Part shown: positions 27,101-42,100 of the stretch, piece by piece
How the letters are laid out: each line of letters starts with the position of its first letter
Position numbering within the stretch: the stretch's first letter is position 1
The notes under the pieces: model-generated
Database searches by the model: none
Seen by the model: only the letters and a program-made list of their open reading frames with translations
Told to the model about the DNA's origin: nothing
Made by a program: the position numbers and the translations under genes
Assembly: GCA_026874595.1 (NCBI GenBank)
Contig: CM049311.1
Coordinates: 52,457,676-52,521,675 of the forward strand
Direction: 5' to 3'
Length of the DNA: 64,000 bases
Origin: Sipunculus nudus
Lineage: Eukaryota; Annelida; Sipuncula; Golfingiida; Sipunculidae

Positions 27101-30100
27101 TATGTCAAACTAAACTGAAGTTATCATCTGGAAACTAATTTCTGAACAGATGGCCCCTGTGACCTTGACCTTTTACCATGGACCCCAAATTCATTTATGC
27201 TCCTCCCATACCTGTAAGTCGGCTAAATGCGCAAAATGGAAAGTTTGGGATGAAAAGCTTGGCTTAAAATGCAGCAATAATCTTGTTGAATAAGTGAGTC
27301 CTGTGACCTTGACCTTTGACCTCATGACCCCAAAATCATATAGGTTCCTGCTTAAGTGGTAGGCCATATGTAAGTCATGTTTGAAATCAATGTGTCAATA
27401 CAACCTGGAGTTATCATCTGTAAAACAAATTTGTGTGGATGGACGGATTGACAGACAGACGAACAGCTAGACAGACAAGGTTATTACTATATGGCATCCA
27501 CTTGTGATCAATAAACACACCAGGTTTTGGGACACTAGATGTAATTACAGCTGAGAAACTGACATGATTGTTGTCATTTTATAGTAAAAAAATAGAAAAA
27601 TATTCGTTAAAATGAAAAAATTACATGTGGCGCCACCACTTTTCGGGAACTGACCAAACTAGTCATGGTCAATATTCAAGGCAAGATTCATGACAATCCA
27701 TGCATTAATTATAAGGAAATTGGAGGTTTTGTATTATATTTTTGATTATTCTGGGGGGTACTTTCAAGCCCCATAGCTCCTAGGATATAGGTCAGTGACC
27801 TAATTTCAGGTTTCCAAGGAGATTTTTTATTGACCTCCTTGGATGTTAACTTAGAAGTTTCTAGGACCAGCAGTTACAATTTGTGCCCTGCTTACGGACG
27901 GCCGGACGGACGATGGACAAAGCGCCATTCCTATACCTCAGTTGACTTACAGTCAGCTGAGCTAAAAACTGACAGTGACAGATTTATATTTTGAGAGTTC
28001 TAAGCCTATTATCAAACTGCTACAGTATTCAAAGCCATATATATGCACATCTAAGTCACAAAGAAGTTTCAACCAATTTTCACTTGATTATTATACTTTT
28101 AACAGAAAGAAAGAGTCCCTGCTGAGAGGTTGATTCATATTTTTTATACAAAGTTTTTATACAAAGACTTCACCTGTACCTCTTGTGACTGCTCCAGCAG
28201 GTCTGTGACTGTTTTGAGGACATCATTCTGCTCTTCTCCTCCAAGGCTGTCTGCTGCCCCTCCTGCAGTATTGGGACGCAGCTGCTCTTTTGCTTGTTTA
28301 GCAGCTTCTCGAGCACTTACTGCTGCCTGGACTGCTGCTTGAGCTGAAAATACAGAAATAATTTAAGAACAGCGTAATGATGGTATACGGTGTTTGAGTG
28401 AGGCATATTGTTTTAAATTTAAAGGATTCAATGGATAATGCATATTCAGAGACCTTCACAATAACGTCAAAGTATCCCAACCATCCCACCCAATGGAAAT
28501 ATTGTTTGTATTTTTATGAATGTCACAAGAAGCTGACCCTGCTGGACCATGTACTGGCTGCAGGATGATGACAAGTTCTTGGTGTTATTGTAGCATGGTG
28601 TCTGAACTGTCAGAGGTCACCACCAGACCACACAGGAATTCTCCATGCACTATTTCTTAACTAGAATATCAGCAAAAGCTGACATAGCCCTCAGCCAAAA
28701 GAACAGTGTTTAGAGGTGGTAACAGTAACAAGTACTAAATATCTGTTCTCACATGGATGTATATCTGTACATGTCTCAGTTATAAATTTAAAATGGAGAG
28801 GTATGTACCATGATTCATAACAATCCACCAAATGCTTCCTGAAAAATAAGCTTCTAAGTTTTATTCTATTATAAGCTCTGTGACCTTGTAAAGTAGGTCA
28901 AGGTCACCCATCTTCAAACATTCAACTTCAACGAGATTTTTGTCGATATACATCTTCACCAAAGAAATAAAATTCCTATTGTGAATACTTTTAGAGATAT
29001 CCCGCTCACAAGGCCAAAGTTGAAAAATCCAAGAAAAATTTTTTTAAAAATCAGAAATTGCAGGTGGCGCCCCCAAACTTGTGCAGCAGTTACAGACCAT
29101 CAGTCCCTATGATCATAGTAAGTATTGTGAAAATCCATCCAATGGTTCCTGAGAAATAAGCTTCTAAATGTTTTTTCTTTAATCAGCTCTAAAACGTAGA
29201 AAAATAGGTCAAGGTCTCCTATCTTCGAACTTGACCGAGATTTTGTCAATATACATCTTCACTGAAAAAATAAAATTCTTACGGTGAATCCTTTTCGAGA
29301 TATCCCGCTCACAAGCCCAAAGTTGAAAAATCTGATAAAAATTCATTAAAAATCAGAAATTGTAGGTGGAGCCACCAAACTTGCATAGCAGGTACACACT
29401 ATCAGTCCCAATAATCATAATAAGTTTTGTGAAAATCCACCAAATGGTTCCTGAGTAATAAGCATCTAAATGTTTTTTCTATAATCAGCTCTAAAATGTA
29501 GAAAAATAGGTCAAGGTCACCCATCTTCGAACTTGACCGAGATTTTGTCGATATACATCTTTACCGAGGAAATAAAATTCTGACGGTGAATCCTTTTCAA
29601 GATATCCCGCTCACAAGGTAAAAAAGTTAACGGACGCAGGACGGCCAGACGGACGGGCAGCTTGGGTGACGACAATAGCCCATCAGCCTAAGGGCTGAGG
29701 GCTAAAAAGCAAAAAACTGCTATATGTAAATTTTGGGAAATTTAAACCAATTTTATACAGATTAACTACAATGACATGTCATGAAAGGCCACAGAAAAGC
29801 AGGGCAGTCAGCATGTAACTAATATCTATTCACTGTAGAGGTACAGACAGGATACTGGATCAAAATGTTTTGGAACAATCAGCCAAGATGGTTGTGAGAA
29901 ATCTACCTTTCTGACAATGTGATCTCTGTATTGCTTATACTTTTTAAGAGACAATGAAGGGAGAGTTAAACTGTACAAAAATAGATACAAAAAATATCTA
30001 TTTCAATTCAAACTTCTTCAGTTTAATTACCTTTGCTCTAAAGAATAATTAATTGTTATTCAAAAGAACTAAAGTGTCAATATCTACTAGCCTCTGTGGG

Positions 30101-33100
30101 ATAAAAAAAGTAGAAAAGTAAAAGTAAAATTTTGCAAAACTTATAAATTGTCCATTGCACCAGCCATCTGTTACAGGAAAGTTGTTAACAAGGGACCTAT
30201 GGGTCACGACGCTCAGCTGTTATATATGATAAAAAAATATTATTTAGAAATGAGGCACATGCTGGTTTTGTGTGGTAATAAATATAAGCTGCATTATGAG
30301 TTGTTGTTGTTTAGCTTATTTATGATTTTGATAGTACCTTAGAGACAGGGCAGAGGATTGATTTCATTTATTTTATTAACAAATGGAGTACTATTGTCAC
30401 ACAGATTTTGACTTGGCCATATAACTTATAAGCAGAACATATAATATAAGAGTTCAACTATTTATTAAAAACAATTACAAATATTGTCCCAAATATAATT
30501 TTTATAAAAAATAATAAGAGAATCATATGATTTTTTGAATGAAATATAACTGATATGATTATTAAAATAATATTAAAGAATATATTCATGAATGCATTCA
30601 TGAATACATTTTGAAAGTATTTGCATGAGTATTCATATACTTTCATTTTTACCTGAATTCCTATTCTTTATGCAAGAAATTTTATAATGGAGTACATAAT
30701 CATATTCGTATTTAAATACAATTACAAAGTATTCGCACCATGTCTGGTATTTATTCAGTTTCACCAACCAATGATGTTGAGAATCCAGAATATACAAAAT
30801 TCACACATTTAAATAATGATCATAAGTACCTGGTTTTATGGCTTTTATTTATATTAAAAATAACTGTAAAAAATTCATTTTGGACTAATTTCACATCAAT
30901 GTACACACTAGACACAGTAGGAATCTAGATTAATATTATCAACTGCATCTTTGTCTATCATTAATTTCCTTCATATGATCCCTAATGATTAGAAATGAAT
31001 AATATGATTTACTTCTTTATCATTAAAATTGAACTGAAAAATGCCATAGGTGACTGCATGGTGTTATTTGGAATATGTGACATTCTACCCATCGATACAA
31101 GATTCTTATATCATCAGTAACTGCAAGTTAATTTCCTGTTATTATAAACTAACAAATTCCTTTTCTATTTTTCTTTAATTTGTTATTAAAAACCAATAAA
31201 AATTTATTAATTTATTGTTTATTGTTATGTTGTTGGTTAAAACTACTAGATGAGTTGGGTTGGACACCTGAATCAACTGTGGCTGGCCATAAGCTGCCTG
31301 GATTCCTGTATGCCTCGCCTCAAGCGTGCATAATCTGATGAAAGGTCAACAAGGTCAACATACAGGTGACTCAAGAGGGGCTGGAGAGAGCCAAAGTATG
31401 ACAGGGTCTCATAAAAAACATTAATAAAAGCTACAATTTTTGGCCTATTTCTTTCAGCTTTCTAAACTAAAAAGCTGAAATCCTAATGTGTGCATGATAT
31501 GAAAATTATATCAACAGTGCTCACAGGACACAAACGTGCCATGGTCACAGTTGGGCAAAATTTAAGGTACTAATTTTATATTTATACTAATAACTTATAA
31601 AATTTGAAAAACTCAGAACTAATTTTGGGTATTCAATTGAATCTTGATTAAATAATGTTACATCCCTGACAAAAAAATCTCTAGCTTCAGCAATGCCCTT
31701 GTTAAGGGAGTAAATATATTTCTTGATTTTTTACAAAGTGCATTATGTTTGGGCCCATAACTTTAAACAATTACGCAATACTGACATCTTTCTGGCATGT
31801 GCATAGAGAATGAAAAATATGTATATTATTTATGATTAAAGTCAGATCAGTGGTTTTGATATTAGGCAAGTCTTGAAGTGTAACAATGGGTTTTTAATGG
31901 AAAAATGAAGTTTTTCATTAATATCTCGAAGGTATTAAGTCCTAGTGACCAAATTCTTGGCATGGTAGGGGATTTTGGAGACATCTAACTGTATGCCGAA
32001 TTTAAGGAACTAAGAGCTGAAGCTGGGGAGCTGAGCTCTTGCAAACTGCATAACACTAGCTTGTGTAAACAATATGTTACATGGTGCTTGAAAACTTATT
32101 AAAATCTACAGTTTTTGATCAACTGGTTTCAAATTTTTGGTGTTAACAGTTGAAATGCTAACAAAAACATGCTGTGAAAATTAAATCCACAGTACTTACA
32201 GGAAAAAAACGTGCCATGGTCAAAGTTGGGCAAAATTTAAGGTACCAATTTTTTATTTTTATTAATATTTTAGAAAATTTAAAAGATTTTCATCTAATTT
32301 TGGGTATACAATTTAATTTTGATTGATTAAAGTTATATTACTGGAAAAAAGGTCGATAGCTTTAACATTTTTTGTGTTAAGTGATCAAATATCTTTCCTG
32401 ATTTTTTACAAAATGCATTATGTTTGGGCCCATAACTTTTTTAAATTAAATAATACAGACATAATTTCTGGCATGTACATAGGAACTATATAGAGGAATA
32501 TTTATGGTAAATATGAGGAAAAACAGATGATTGGTTTTGATATTAGGCAGTCCTGAAGTGTGAAAATAGGTTTTTAATAAAAAATTGAGGTTTTTCCTTA
32601 ATTTCTCAAAGGAACGAAGTTGCAAAGACCCAGTTTTCGGCTTGGTAGGAGATCTTGGGGACATCTAACATTATGCCGAATTTTGGATTCCTAGGTCTTA
32701 CGGTTTCAAAACGTGCCACATCTACGGACGGACGGACGGACGGACGGACAGACGGACGGACGACGGACAATGGACCATGACTATAGCTCAGATGACTTAT
32801 AGTCAGCTGAGCTAAAAATATCCTTGTCATCCTGTCCAACAATTCATTAGATTTATGTCCTTTTGCATGTATTTGTACATTGAAATATGAAGGTCATGAT
32901 GGCCTAATTTAGGGTTTCCACAGAGAATCTGTCATGATCTGTCTTCACATCATGTTTCAACTTCCTTAGTATAACAGATATAACTTGTGCTCTGTTAATG
33001 AATGGATTAACAAAATGGCAAAAAACCCATCCCTAAGGCTGAGGCGACTTTCTGGTTTAAAACGTGTGCAAAGTTTTAGACCCATGAAAACCTCCTCTTA

Positions 33101-36100
33101 TTCACTCCACTGTGATACTATATCTAGTCGATAAAGCTTATGAATATCATGGACATGTTGGGCTATTATAAAGGAATGCAATGTAATATGTGAGTAAATG
33201 ATAAATGAAATTACCTGACTGATGGATTAATAGTCAAATATAGTGGTTTATTTTTTATTTATTTAGGAGGGGTTGAAAATTGTGATATATTTGAGCAAAT
33301 ATGAATGCAATGACAGCAGTAATAAGCAGTAGTAGAATGATGATAAGGCTAGTTGTTGAAGGATCTAAAGTGTATGGTAGTCTGCAAGCTTTAAATTTGA
33401 GAGATATGATGTTATGATTAACTATGCTGATGAAGTGATTCATGAATTTGTGACTGTATGACACAATATCTCTTTAGTCTTGACAAGGTACAGTATTGTG
33501 ATGCCCACTGTGTCTACATAGTACACAATATTGACATAATTTCTGGCATGTACATAGGTACCTATGGACGAATAGTTATACAAAATATTAAAGTATGAAT
33601 ATATCTGATTCATCTTGTTCTTGCTTATTGAGGCTGACTTTGGGATGGGGCTCGGAGAAGGGAAAAGTGAGGGCAGCACGAAGGTGGATGTAGAAATATT
33701 CTATTGTAATGTTTTTCATTTATATAAGAATATGAAAAGCTAAGAGGAAAGGGGCCCTCCTACTTGGTTATGGTAAAGTTCTAAATATATGATTGCAAAC
33801 TAATACTGAGACAAGACTGTCATGAAGAAAAACAGTAAAAGTTTTGAGATACTGTGATGCATATGAAAATTTACAGATGGGCAGGCAAGTGGACAGAATG
33901 GACTAATACCTTTATTTCACTTTCAAGGGAATAATGCATTTAAGTTTATATATAAGCCAATTTTTTTAAGCATATCCACTTTTTCCATTAAGAAGTTTTT
34001 ATCTGAATCATTTTTTTTATTTACATGTTTTATAATTTTTTTATAAAAAAACTGAAAATATAAATTAAATTTTTAGAATTGTTGCAAAAGTTGCAATCAT
34101 TATATATACAGAGTAAAAAACTGAAACTATAAATTAAAATATTAGAATTGTTTCAAAAGTTGCAATCATCATATATCCAGAGTGTAGCTCATATTGGGTC
34201 ATATTATGCATACACATATATTTTATTATTTTTAAATCATAAATGTTTTAACTGAATTTAAAAGAAAATAATGCCACAACATGGTATCTACAAGAATATT
34301 CCTTGAATCACTATTAAAAAGTTTTGCACATTGGAGTTTTCAGTACATGCTTAATTTTATTCACCAAAATAAAATAAAAGATTCAGTAAATTTGATAAAA
34401 TAAAACATCTTTTCAAATAAAGTATACACACTGTTGGTTGAATGAGAGACAAACAATATCATTGTGCTAATTACTATCCCAGTTTTAATTTATTACTGGA
34501 ATTAATAGTCAATTTCACACCTGGTGAAGTTTTTACTCTTCTGAAGTAAGGAATTACGTATCTGATGAACATCCACACTTTTATAGCAATAGACCACTTT
34601 GTGGACACAATTAAATGTACACTTTAATCATTGTAACCCTGGTGGTACAATACAAAATCTAAAATGTAGCATAGCCTAGAACAAGAATGAATCAAATACA
34701 GAAAATAATAACATTCATCTAGTTTATGCACCATCTGGGGGAGGGGGGAATGCAGGGAAGAGGGGAAGCCTGCTGGTAGTGGCCAAGCTGATCCAAGGCA
34801 AGCAGCCTGGGGTGGGTTACATAATGCAAGTGAAGGCTGTACTACTAGGTGGGCTAGATGTAAACAACTCTTGACATGGTGTTAGAAAACATGAATAAAA
34901 GCTATTCTTTCCAATAAATTTCTTTGAAATTTCAGAATTTAAAAGATTGAATCCTTATGTATATATGCTGTGAACATTAAATCAACAGTGCCAAAGTTGG
35001 ACAAAATTTAAGGTATTGATTTTTTATTTATGCTAATAACTTGAAAAATTTGCAAAATTCAGATCTAATTTTGGGTAAACAATTGAATCTTGATTAAATA
35101 AAGTTATATTCCTGAAAAAAAGTCTCTAGGTTCAGCAATTCTCATGTTAGGTGAGTAAATATATTTCCTGATTGTTTAAAAAACTGCATTATGTTTTGGC
35201 CCATAACTTCAAAATAATACCCAATACTGACCTAATTTTTGGTATGTTCATAGAAAATGTATGAAAGAATGTGAATACTAAATATGATCACAAACAGATC
35301 AGTGGTTTTGATATTAGGCAGTCTTGAAGTGTAACAATGGCTTTTTTTATGGAAAACCGAGTTTTTTTCCCTTAATATCTTGAAGGAACGAAGTCCTAAT
35401 GACCCAATTTTGATTTAGGTTTGTCTGTCTGTCTGTCCGTCAGGTTTTTTCGTTTCCATGCGATAACTTTCCTAAATTTTATCCGATTTCATTCAAATTT
35501 GGATCAGTGATTGCTCTCATGCATACCTCAACTGGGATTGGTTTTGGAGTGTGTATCTGAAAAATATTTCTCTCCAGCTCAAAAACAAAATTCAAAAATT
35601 TTGGTCAAATTTCTCAAGTGTGTTTTAGTTTTTGTGTTCGCCTGTTGATGTCTCCACATGTCACAGTGGATTTTGGTCTTTTTTAAAGTGACTTAGTTTT
35701 TATGTTCCCCTGCAGTCGTCTCCACATGTCATAGTGCATCTGTTTAAAGTTTTTTTAATTGTGCCTAAAGATTTTCTCCACAAGTCATAATTTGGTTGCT
35801 TATCAAGCATGAGAGACAACAAGAACCCACATAGGGGGACATTAATTCCACGAATTTGCTTGTTATCTGTTAGCTTTGGCAAGTTGTTGATTACCACAAG
35901 GCTTACATTTGCCATATTATTTTCCACCCACCTTGACAGACATAGTGTTCCCATATTGGGTTTTTAGGTCTCCCTTTCTTGTACATGACTTTCACTGTAT
36001 TATGCAGATTTTATTGAAGAGTCAGGTGTAGCACTAGGTAAGAACTGATGGTTCAGTATATGCCTTTTACTTTTAGTGATGGATATATATAACATTCTGA

Positions 36101-39100
36101 AATATGATGTTATGCAAGAGCTCAGTGAGGCATATAAGTAAATCGACTATAACTCCCTTAGAAATATGTCCCCAGTTGGGTTTCTGAAACCTATGCCAGC
36201 CTAAGCAGGGTTTCCAATATGCAGTGATGCATATCATTTAAATTAATTAATCATAAATTTGTGCTCAAGTGAATAATTAGGCAAACCAACACATATCACT
36301 TGGAGGGTTTCCGAAACCATGAAACATGCAGGGTGTTTTGTAATACCACTGAATTAGATTTCATTGTGCCCAGCAAAGCTTGACAAATCCTGATGACGGT
36401 TTAACTTTATAAAGGTAGTAACTTGTAACCTTTATATCAGTGATACTTTTATTTATCTTTCATGCCATAAAATAAATGAGAATATATATTTTTTAAACTC
36501 CCATGGGAGTTTGTACCCTATCCACCATTTCTACCTATGGTAGAAGTATTTTTACCGTATCTGTAATTACCCAATAATTACCCAGGTAATTACTGTATAG
36601 GGTAGAAACCTGCTAACCCTGGTATGAAGTGTATGTTACCTGAACTGAGGTCTACAGGTACATGTAAGAAGTGAATGTTATCTGTACTGAGAGATATACA
36701 GGTACATGTATTAAGTGTATTACCAATACTGAGGTCAACAGGTACTTGTATGAAGTGTGTTACCTATACTGAAGTCAACAGATACATGTATGAAGTGTAT
36801 GTTACCTGTACTGAGGTCTACAGGTATGTGTATGAAGTGTATGTTACCTGTACTGAGGTCTACAGATATATGTATGAAGTGTATGTTACCTGTACTGAGG
36901 TCTACAGGTATATGTATGAAGTGTATGTTACCTGTACGAAGGTCTATGGGTATATGTGTGAAGTGTATGTTACCTGTACAGAGGTCTACAGGTACATGTA
37001 TGAAATGTATGTTACCTGTACAGAGGTCTACAGGTATATGTGTGAAGTTTATGTTACCTATACTGAGGTCTACAGGTACATGTATGAAGTGTATGTTACC
37101 TATACTGAGGTCTACAGGTACATGTATGAAGTGTATGTTACCTGTACTGAGGTCTACAGGTATATGAATGAAGTGTATGTTACCTGCACTGATAGCTTCT
37201 GGATTACTTGGGTCCGGTGCCAGATCCATAAGGGGCTGGATCACCTCACTGGGGAACACACCATTTTTCTGCCAGAGGTTAAGCACTCTCACGATCTTGC
37301 TCTGTCAGTGAAGAAAATTTGAATTATTACAGCACTGAGCATGCCTTTTACTGTAAACAATTATACAGGGAAAACTTAAAGGCAAAGGTTGAGTAATTAT
37401 GTATACAGCTTGAAGCGACACTAACCATACTGGATTTAAATATAAACACTCATCAGGGACAAAAGTCTTTTAAATACAGTACACATGCATCTCAAACATG
37501 AACCTGTCACAGAGCAATTATACCAATGCTAACTATACTTTTCTTGTGCTTCTTTGGAGCAGCTTGAGGATTTATGAAAAGAACTGTAGTTTTCCTTTGA
37601 AATATACTGCATTTATGAGTGGCAATTTCTATAAGAAACATTTTTTTAAAAAGAACACAATCATATAGCTACCTGCCACACATAACAATATGAAGTAACA
37701 TATTCAGTTTAGTGATGTAGTTGGGTAATCACCATCAGAATCCAAGTAACTAAAGTAAAAGTCCCTGAAGTAAGAGTTCAAGCCCTCCTTCTTCGAGTCA
37801 TTTGGAACCAAAGTCAAAGTCCCATGCAAATCTCCTTGAGTCCTTGTTATAAGAAATTTAAATTTTAAGAGAAACATGAATATTCTAATGTTATTTTACA
37901 CATTTTTACTTTAATGTTTTATTACATTTAGCTCCCGATACAGAAATACAGTTAGGTGTATATATGGTCTTATTTTTTAAACAATGCATTAATTGTTTGC
38001 ACTTGTACATATAAAAGTCTATTATATGTGAGAAGAAAGTGTGGGCCTGATTTTTTAGTCCTTAGTTCCAAGTCTAATTACAAGTCCAAGTCCCTGCAAT
38101 CAAGTTCGGACTCGAGTCAAATTCCAGAAAAAGAGCTCTACAGCACTGATTCAGTTTTTCCCCCCACTTCCGATAACTTTCCTTTATTTTATCCGATTTC
38201 ATTCAAATTTGGGTCAGTGATTGCTCTCATGCTTACCTTGGTTGGGATTGGTTTTGGAGTGTGTCTGTCTCACAAGATATCAATTCAATATATTTCATTT
38301 TTTATATGACGAATAAGCACATTTAGTTTACTTATCACCAACAGGTGTTGCTAGTGCTGGACATAAAAATACTTGATTTTTTTGCAGTGTCTGCCAGGCG
38401 CTGCCATCTTTTGAGTGTGGTTAAGCCGCAATTAAGGTAGTTTATTGATTTTAGCCAAACAAGGGGACCCGACCGCAGGTGGGGGGGGGTTGCATCACAC
38501 TTCACCGATCCTTTGCTATTGTGGCGACCTGGCAAAGTGGAAACACGCCAGTAGCTCGGTTGCCGTGATACAAGCAAACTAGAATATCAGCAGAAGCTGA
38601 CAAAAGCCCTCAGCCAAAACAACAGTGTTTAGAGGTGGTAACAGTTACAAGAACTAAATATCTGTTCTCACATGGATGTATATCTGTACATGTCTCCGTT
38701 ATAAATTTAAAATGGAGAGGTATGTACCATGATTCATAACAATCCACCAAATGCTTCCTGAAAAATAAGCTTCTAAGTTTTATTCTATTATAAGCTCTGT
38801 GACCTTGAAAAGTAGGTCAAGGTCACCCATCTTCAAACTTGACCAAGATTTTGTAGATATACGTCTTCACCAAAGAAATAAAATTCCTCTTGTGAATCCT
38901 TTTAGAGATATTCCGCTCACAAGGCCAAAATTGAAAACAAGGGACCTATGGGTCACGACGCTCAGCTGTTATATATGATAAAAAAATATTATTTAGAAAT
39001 GAGGCACATGCTGGTTTTGTGTGGTAATAAATATAAGCTGTATTATGAGTTGTTGTTGTTTAGCTTATGTATGATTTTGATAGTACCTTTGGAGACAGGG

Positions 39101-42100
39101 AAGAGGATTGATTTCATTTATTTTATTAACAAATGGAGTACTACTGTCACACAGATTTTGACTTGGCCATATAACTTATAAGCAGAACATATAATATAAG
39201 AGTTTAACTATTTATTAAAAAAATTACAAATATTGTCCCAAATATAATTTTTATTAAAAATAATAAGAGAATCATATGATTTTTTAAAATGAAATATAAT
39301 TGATATGATTATTAAAATAATATTAAAGAATATATTCATGAATGCATTCATGAATACATTTTGAAAGTATTTGCACGAGTATTCATATACTTTCATTTTT
39401 ACCTGAATTCCCATTCTTTATGCAAGAAATTTTATAATGGAGTACATAATCATATTCGTATTTAAATACAATTACAAAGTATTCGCACCATGTCTGGTAT
39501 TTATTCAGTTTTCACCAAACAATGATGTTGAGAATCCAGAATATACAAAATTCACACATTTAAATAATGATCATAAGTACCTGGTTTATGGCTTTTATTT
39601 ATATTAAAAAATAACTGTAAGAATTCATTTTGGACTAATTTCACATCAATGTACACACTAGACACAGTAGGAATCTAGATTAATATTATCAACTGCATCT
39701 TTGTCTTTCATTAATTTCCTTCATATAATCCTTAATGATTAGTAATGAATAATATGATTTACTTCTTTATCATTAAAAATAAACTGAAAAATGCCATAGG
39801 TGACTGCATGGTGTTATTTGGAATATGTGACATTCTACCCATCGATACAAGATTCTTATATCATCAGTAACTGCAAGTTAATTTCCTGTTATTATAAACT
39901 AACAAATTCCTTTTCTATTTTTCTTAAATTTGTTATTAAAAACCAATAAAAATTTATTAATTTATTGTTTATTGTTATGTTGTTGGTTAAAACTACTAGA
40001 TGAGTTGGGTTGAACACCTGGATCAACTGTGGCTGGCCATCAGCTGTCTGGATTCTCCCCTCAAGCGTGCATAATTTGATGAAAGGTCAACAAGGTCAAC
40101 ATACAGGTGACTCAAGAGGGGCTGGAGAGAGCCAAAGTCTGACAGGGTCTCATAAAAAACATTAATAAAAGCTACAATATTTGGCAAATTTCTTTCAGCT
40201 TTCTAAACTAAAAAGCTGAAATCCTTATGTGTGCATGATATGAAAATTATAACAACAGTGCTCACGGGAAACAAACGTGCCATGGTCACAGTTGGGCAAA
40301 ATTTAAGGTACTAATTTTATATTTATACTAATAACTTATAAAATTTGAAAAATTCAGAACTAATTTTGGGTATTCAATTGAATCTTGATTAAATAATGTT
40401 ACATCCCTGACAAAAAAGATCTCTAGCTTCAGCAATGCCCTTGTTAAGGGAGTAAACATATTTCTTGATTTTTTACAAAGTGCATTATGTTTGGGCCCAT
40501 AACTTTTTTAAATTATATAATACAGACATAATTTCTGGCATGTACATAGTGAATGTATAGAAAAATATGTATATTATATATGATCAAAGTCAGATCAGTG
40601 GTTTTGATATTAGGCAGTCTTAAAGTGTAACATTGGGTTTTTAATGGAAAAATTAAGTTTTTCATTGATATCTCGAAGGAATTAAGTCCTAGTGACCAAA
40701 TTCTTGGCATGGTAGGGGATTTTGGAGAAATCTAACTGTATGCCAAATTTAAGGAACTTAGAGCTGAAGCTCGGGAGCTGAGCTCTAGCAAACTGCATAA
40801 CACTAGCAATATGTGACATGGTGCTTGAAAACTTGAATAAAATCTACAGTTTTTGATCAACTGGTTTCAAATTTTTGGTGTTAACAGTTGAAATGCTAAC
40901 AAAAACATGCTGTGAAAATTAAATCCACAGCAATTACAGCAAAAAAACGTGCCATGGTCAAAGTTGGGCAAAATTTAAGGTACCAATTTTTTATTTTTGC
41001 TAATATTTTTAAAAATTTAAAAGATTTTGATCTAATTTTGGGTATACAATTTAATTTTGATTAATAAAAGTAATATTACTGGAAAAAAAGTGCTTAGCTT
41101 TAACAAGTTTTGTGTCAAGTGATAAAATTTCTTTCCTGATTATTTAAAAAATGCATTATGTTTGGGCCCATAACTTTTTTAAATTAAATAATACAGACCT
41201 AATTTCTGGCATGTACATAGGAATTATATAGGGGATTATTTATAGGAAATATGAGGAAAAACAGATGAGTGGTTTTGATATTAGGCAGTCCTAAAGTGTG
41301 AAAATAGGTTTTTAATAAAAAATTGAGGTTTTTCCTTAATTTCTCAAAGGAATGAAGTCGCAAAGACCCAGTTTTTGGCTTGGTAGGAGATCTTGGGGAC
41401 ATCTAACATTATGCTGAATTTTGGATTCCTAGGTCTTACGGTTTCAAAACGTGCCACATCTACGGACGGACGGACGGACGGACGGACGGACAGACGGACG
41501 GACGACGGACAATGGACCACGACTATAGCTCAGATGACTTATAGTCAGCTGAGCTAAAAATCCAAGAAAAATTCATTAAAAATCAGAAATTGCAGGTGGC
41601 ACCCCCAAACTTGTGCAGCAGTTACAGACCATCAGTCCCTATGATCATAGTAAGAATTGTGAAAATCCACCCAATGGTTTCTGAGAAATAAGCTTCAAAA
41701 TGTTTTTTCTATAATCAGCTCTAAAACATAGAAAAATAGGTCAAGGTCACCATCTTCGAACTTGACAGAGATTTTGTCAATATACATCTTCACCAAAAAA
41801 ATAAAATTCCTACGGTGAATCCTTTTAGAGATATCCCGCTCACAAGCCCAAAGTTGAAAAATCCGATAAAAATTCATTAAAAATCAGAAATTGTAGGTGG
41901 CGCCACCAAACTTGTGAAGCAGGTACAGACTATCAGTCCCAATAATCATAGTAAGTTTTGTGAAAATCCACCAAATTGTTCCTGAGTAATAAGCATCTAA
42001 GTGTTTTTCTATAATCAGCTCTAAAATGTAGAAAAATAGGTCAAGGTCACCCATCTTCGAACTTGACCGAGATTTTGTCGATATCCATCTTTACCGAGGA

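Noticed and set aside
36675-37322. A 215-residue plus-strand open frame of repeating CTEVYRYMYEVYVT
   Set aside because: It exists because the 42-bp unit is divisible by three. It runs antisense through SCAF exon 4 and resembles no known protein.
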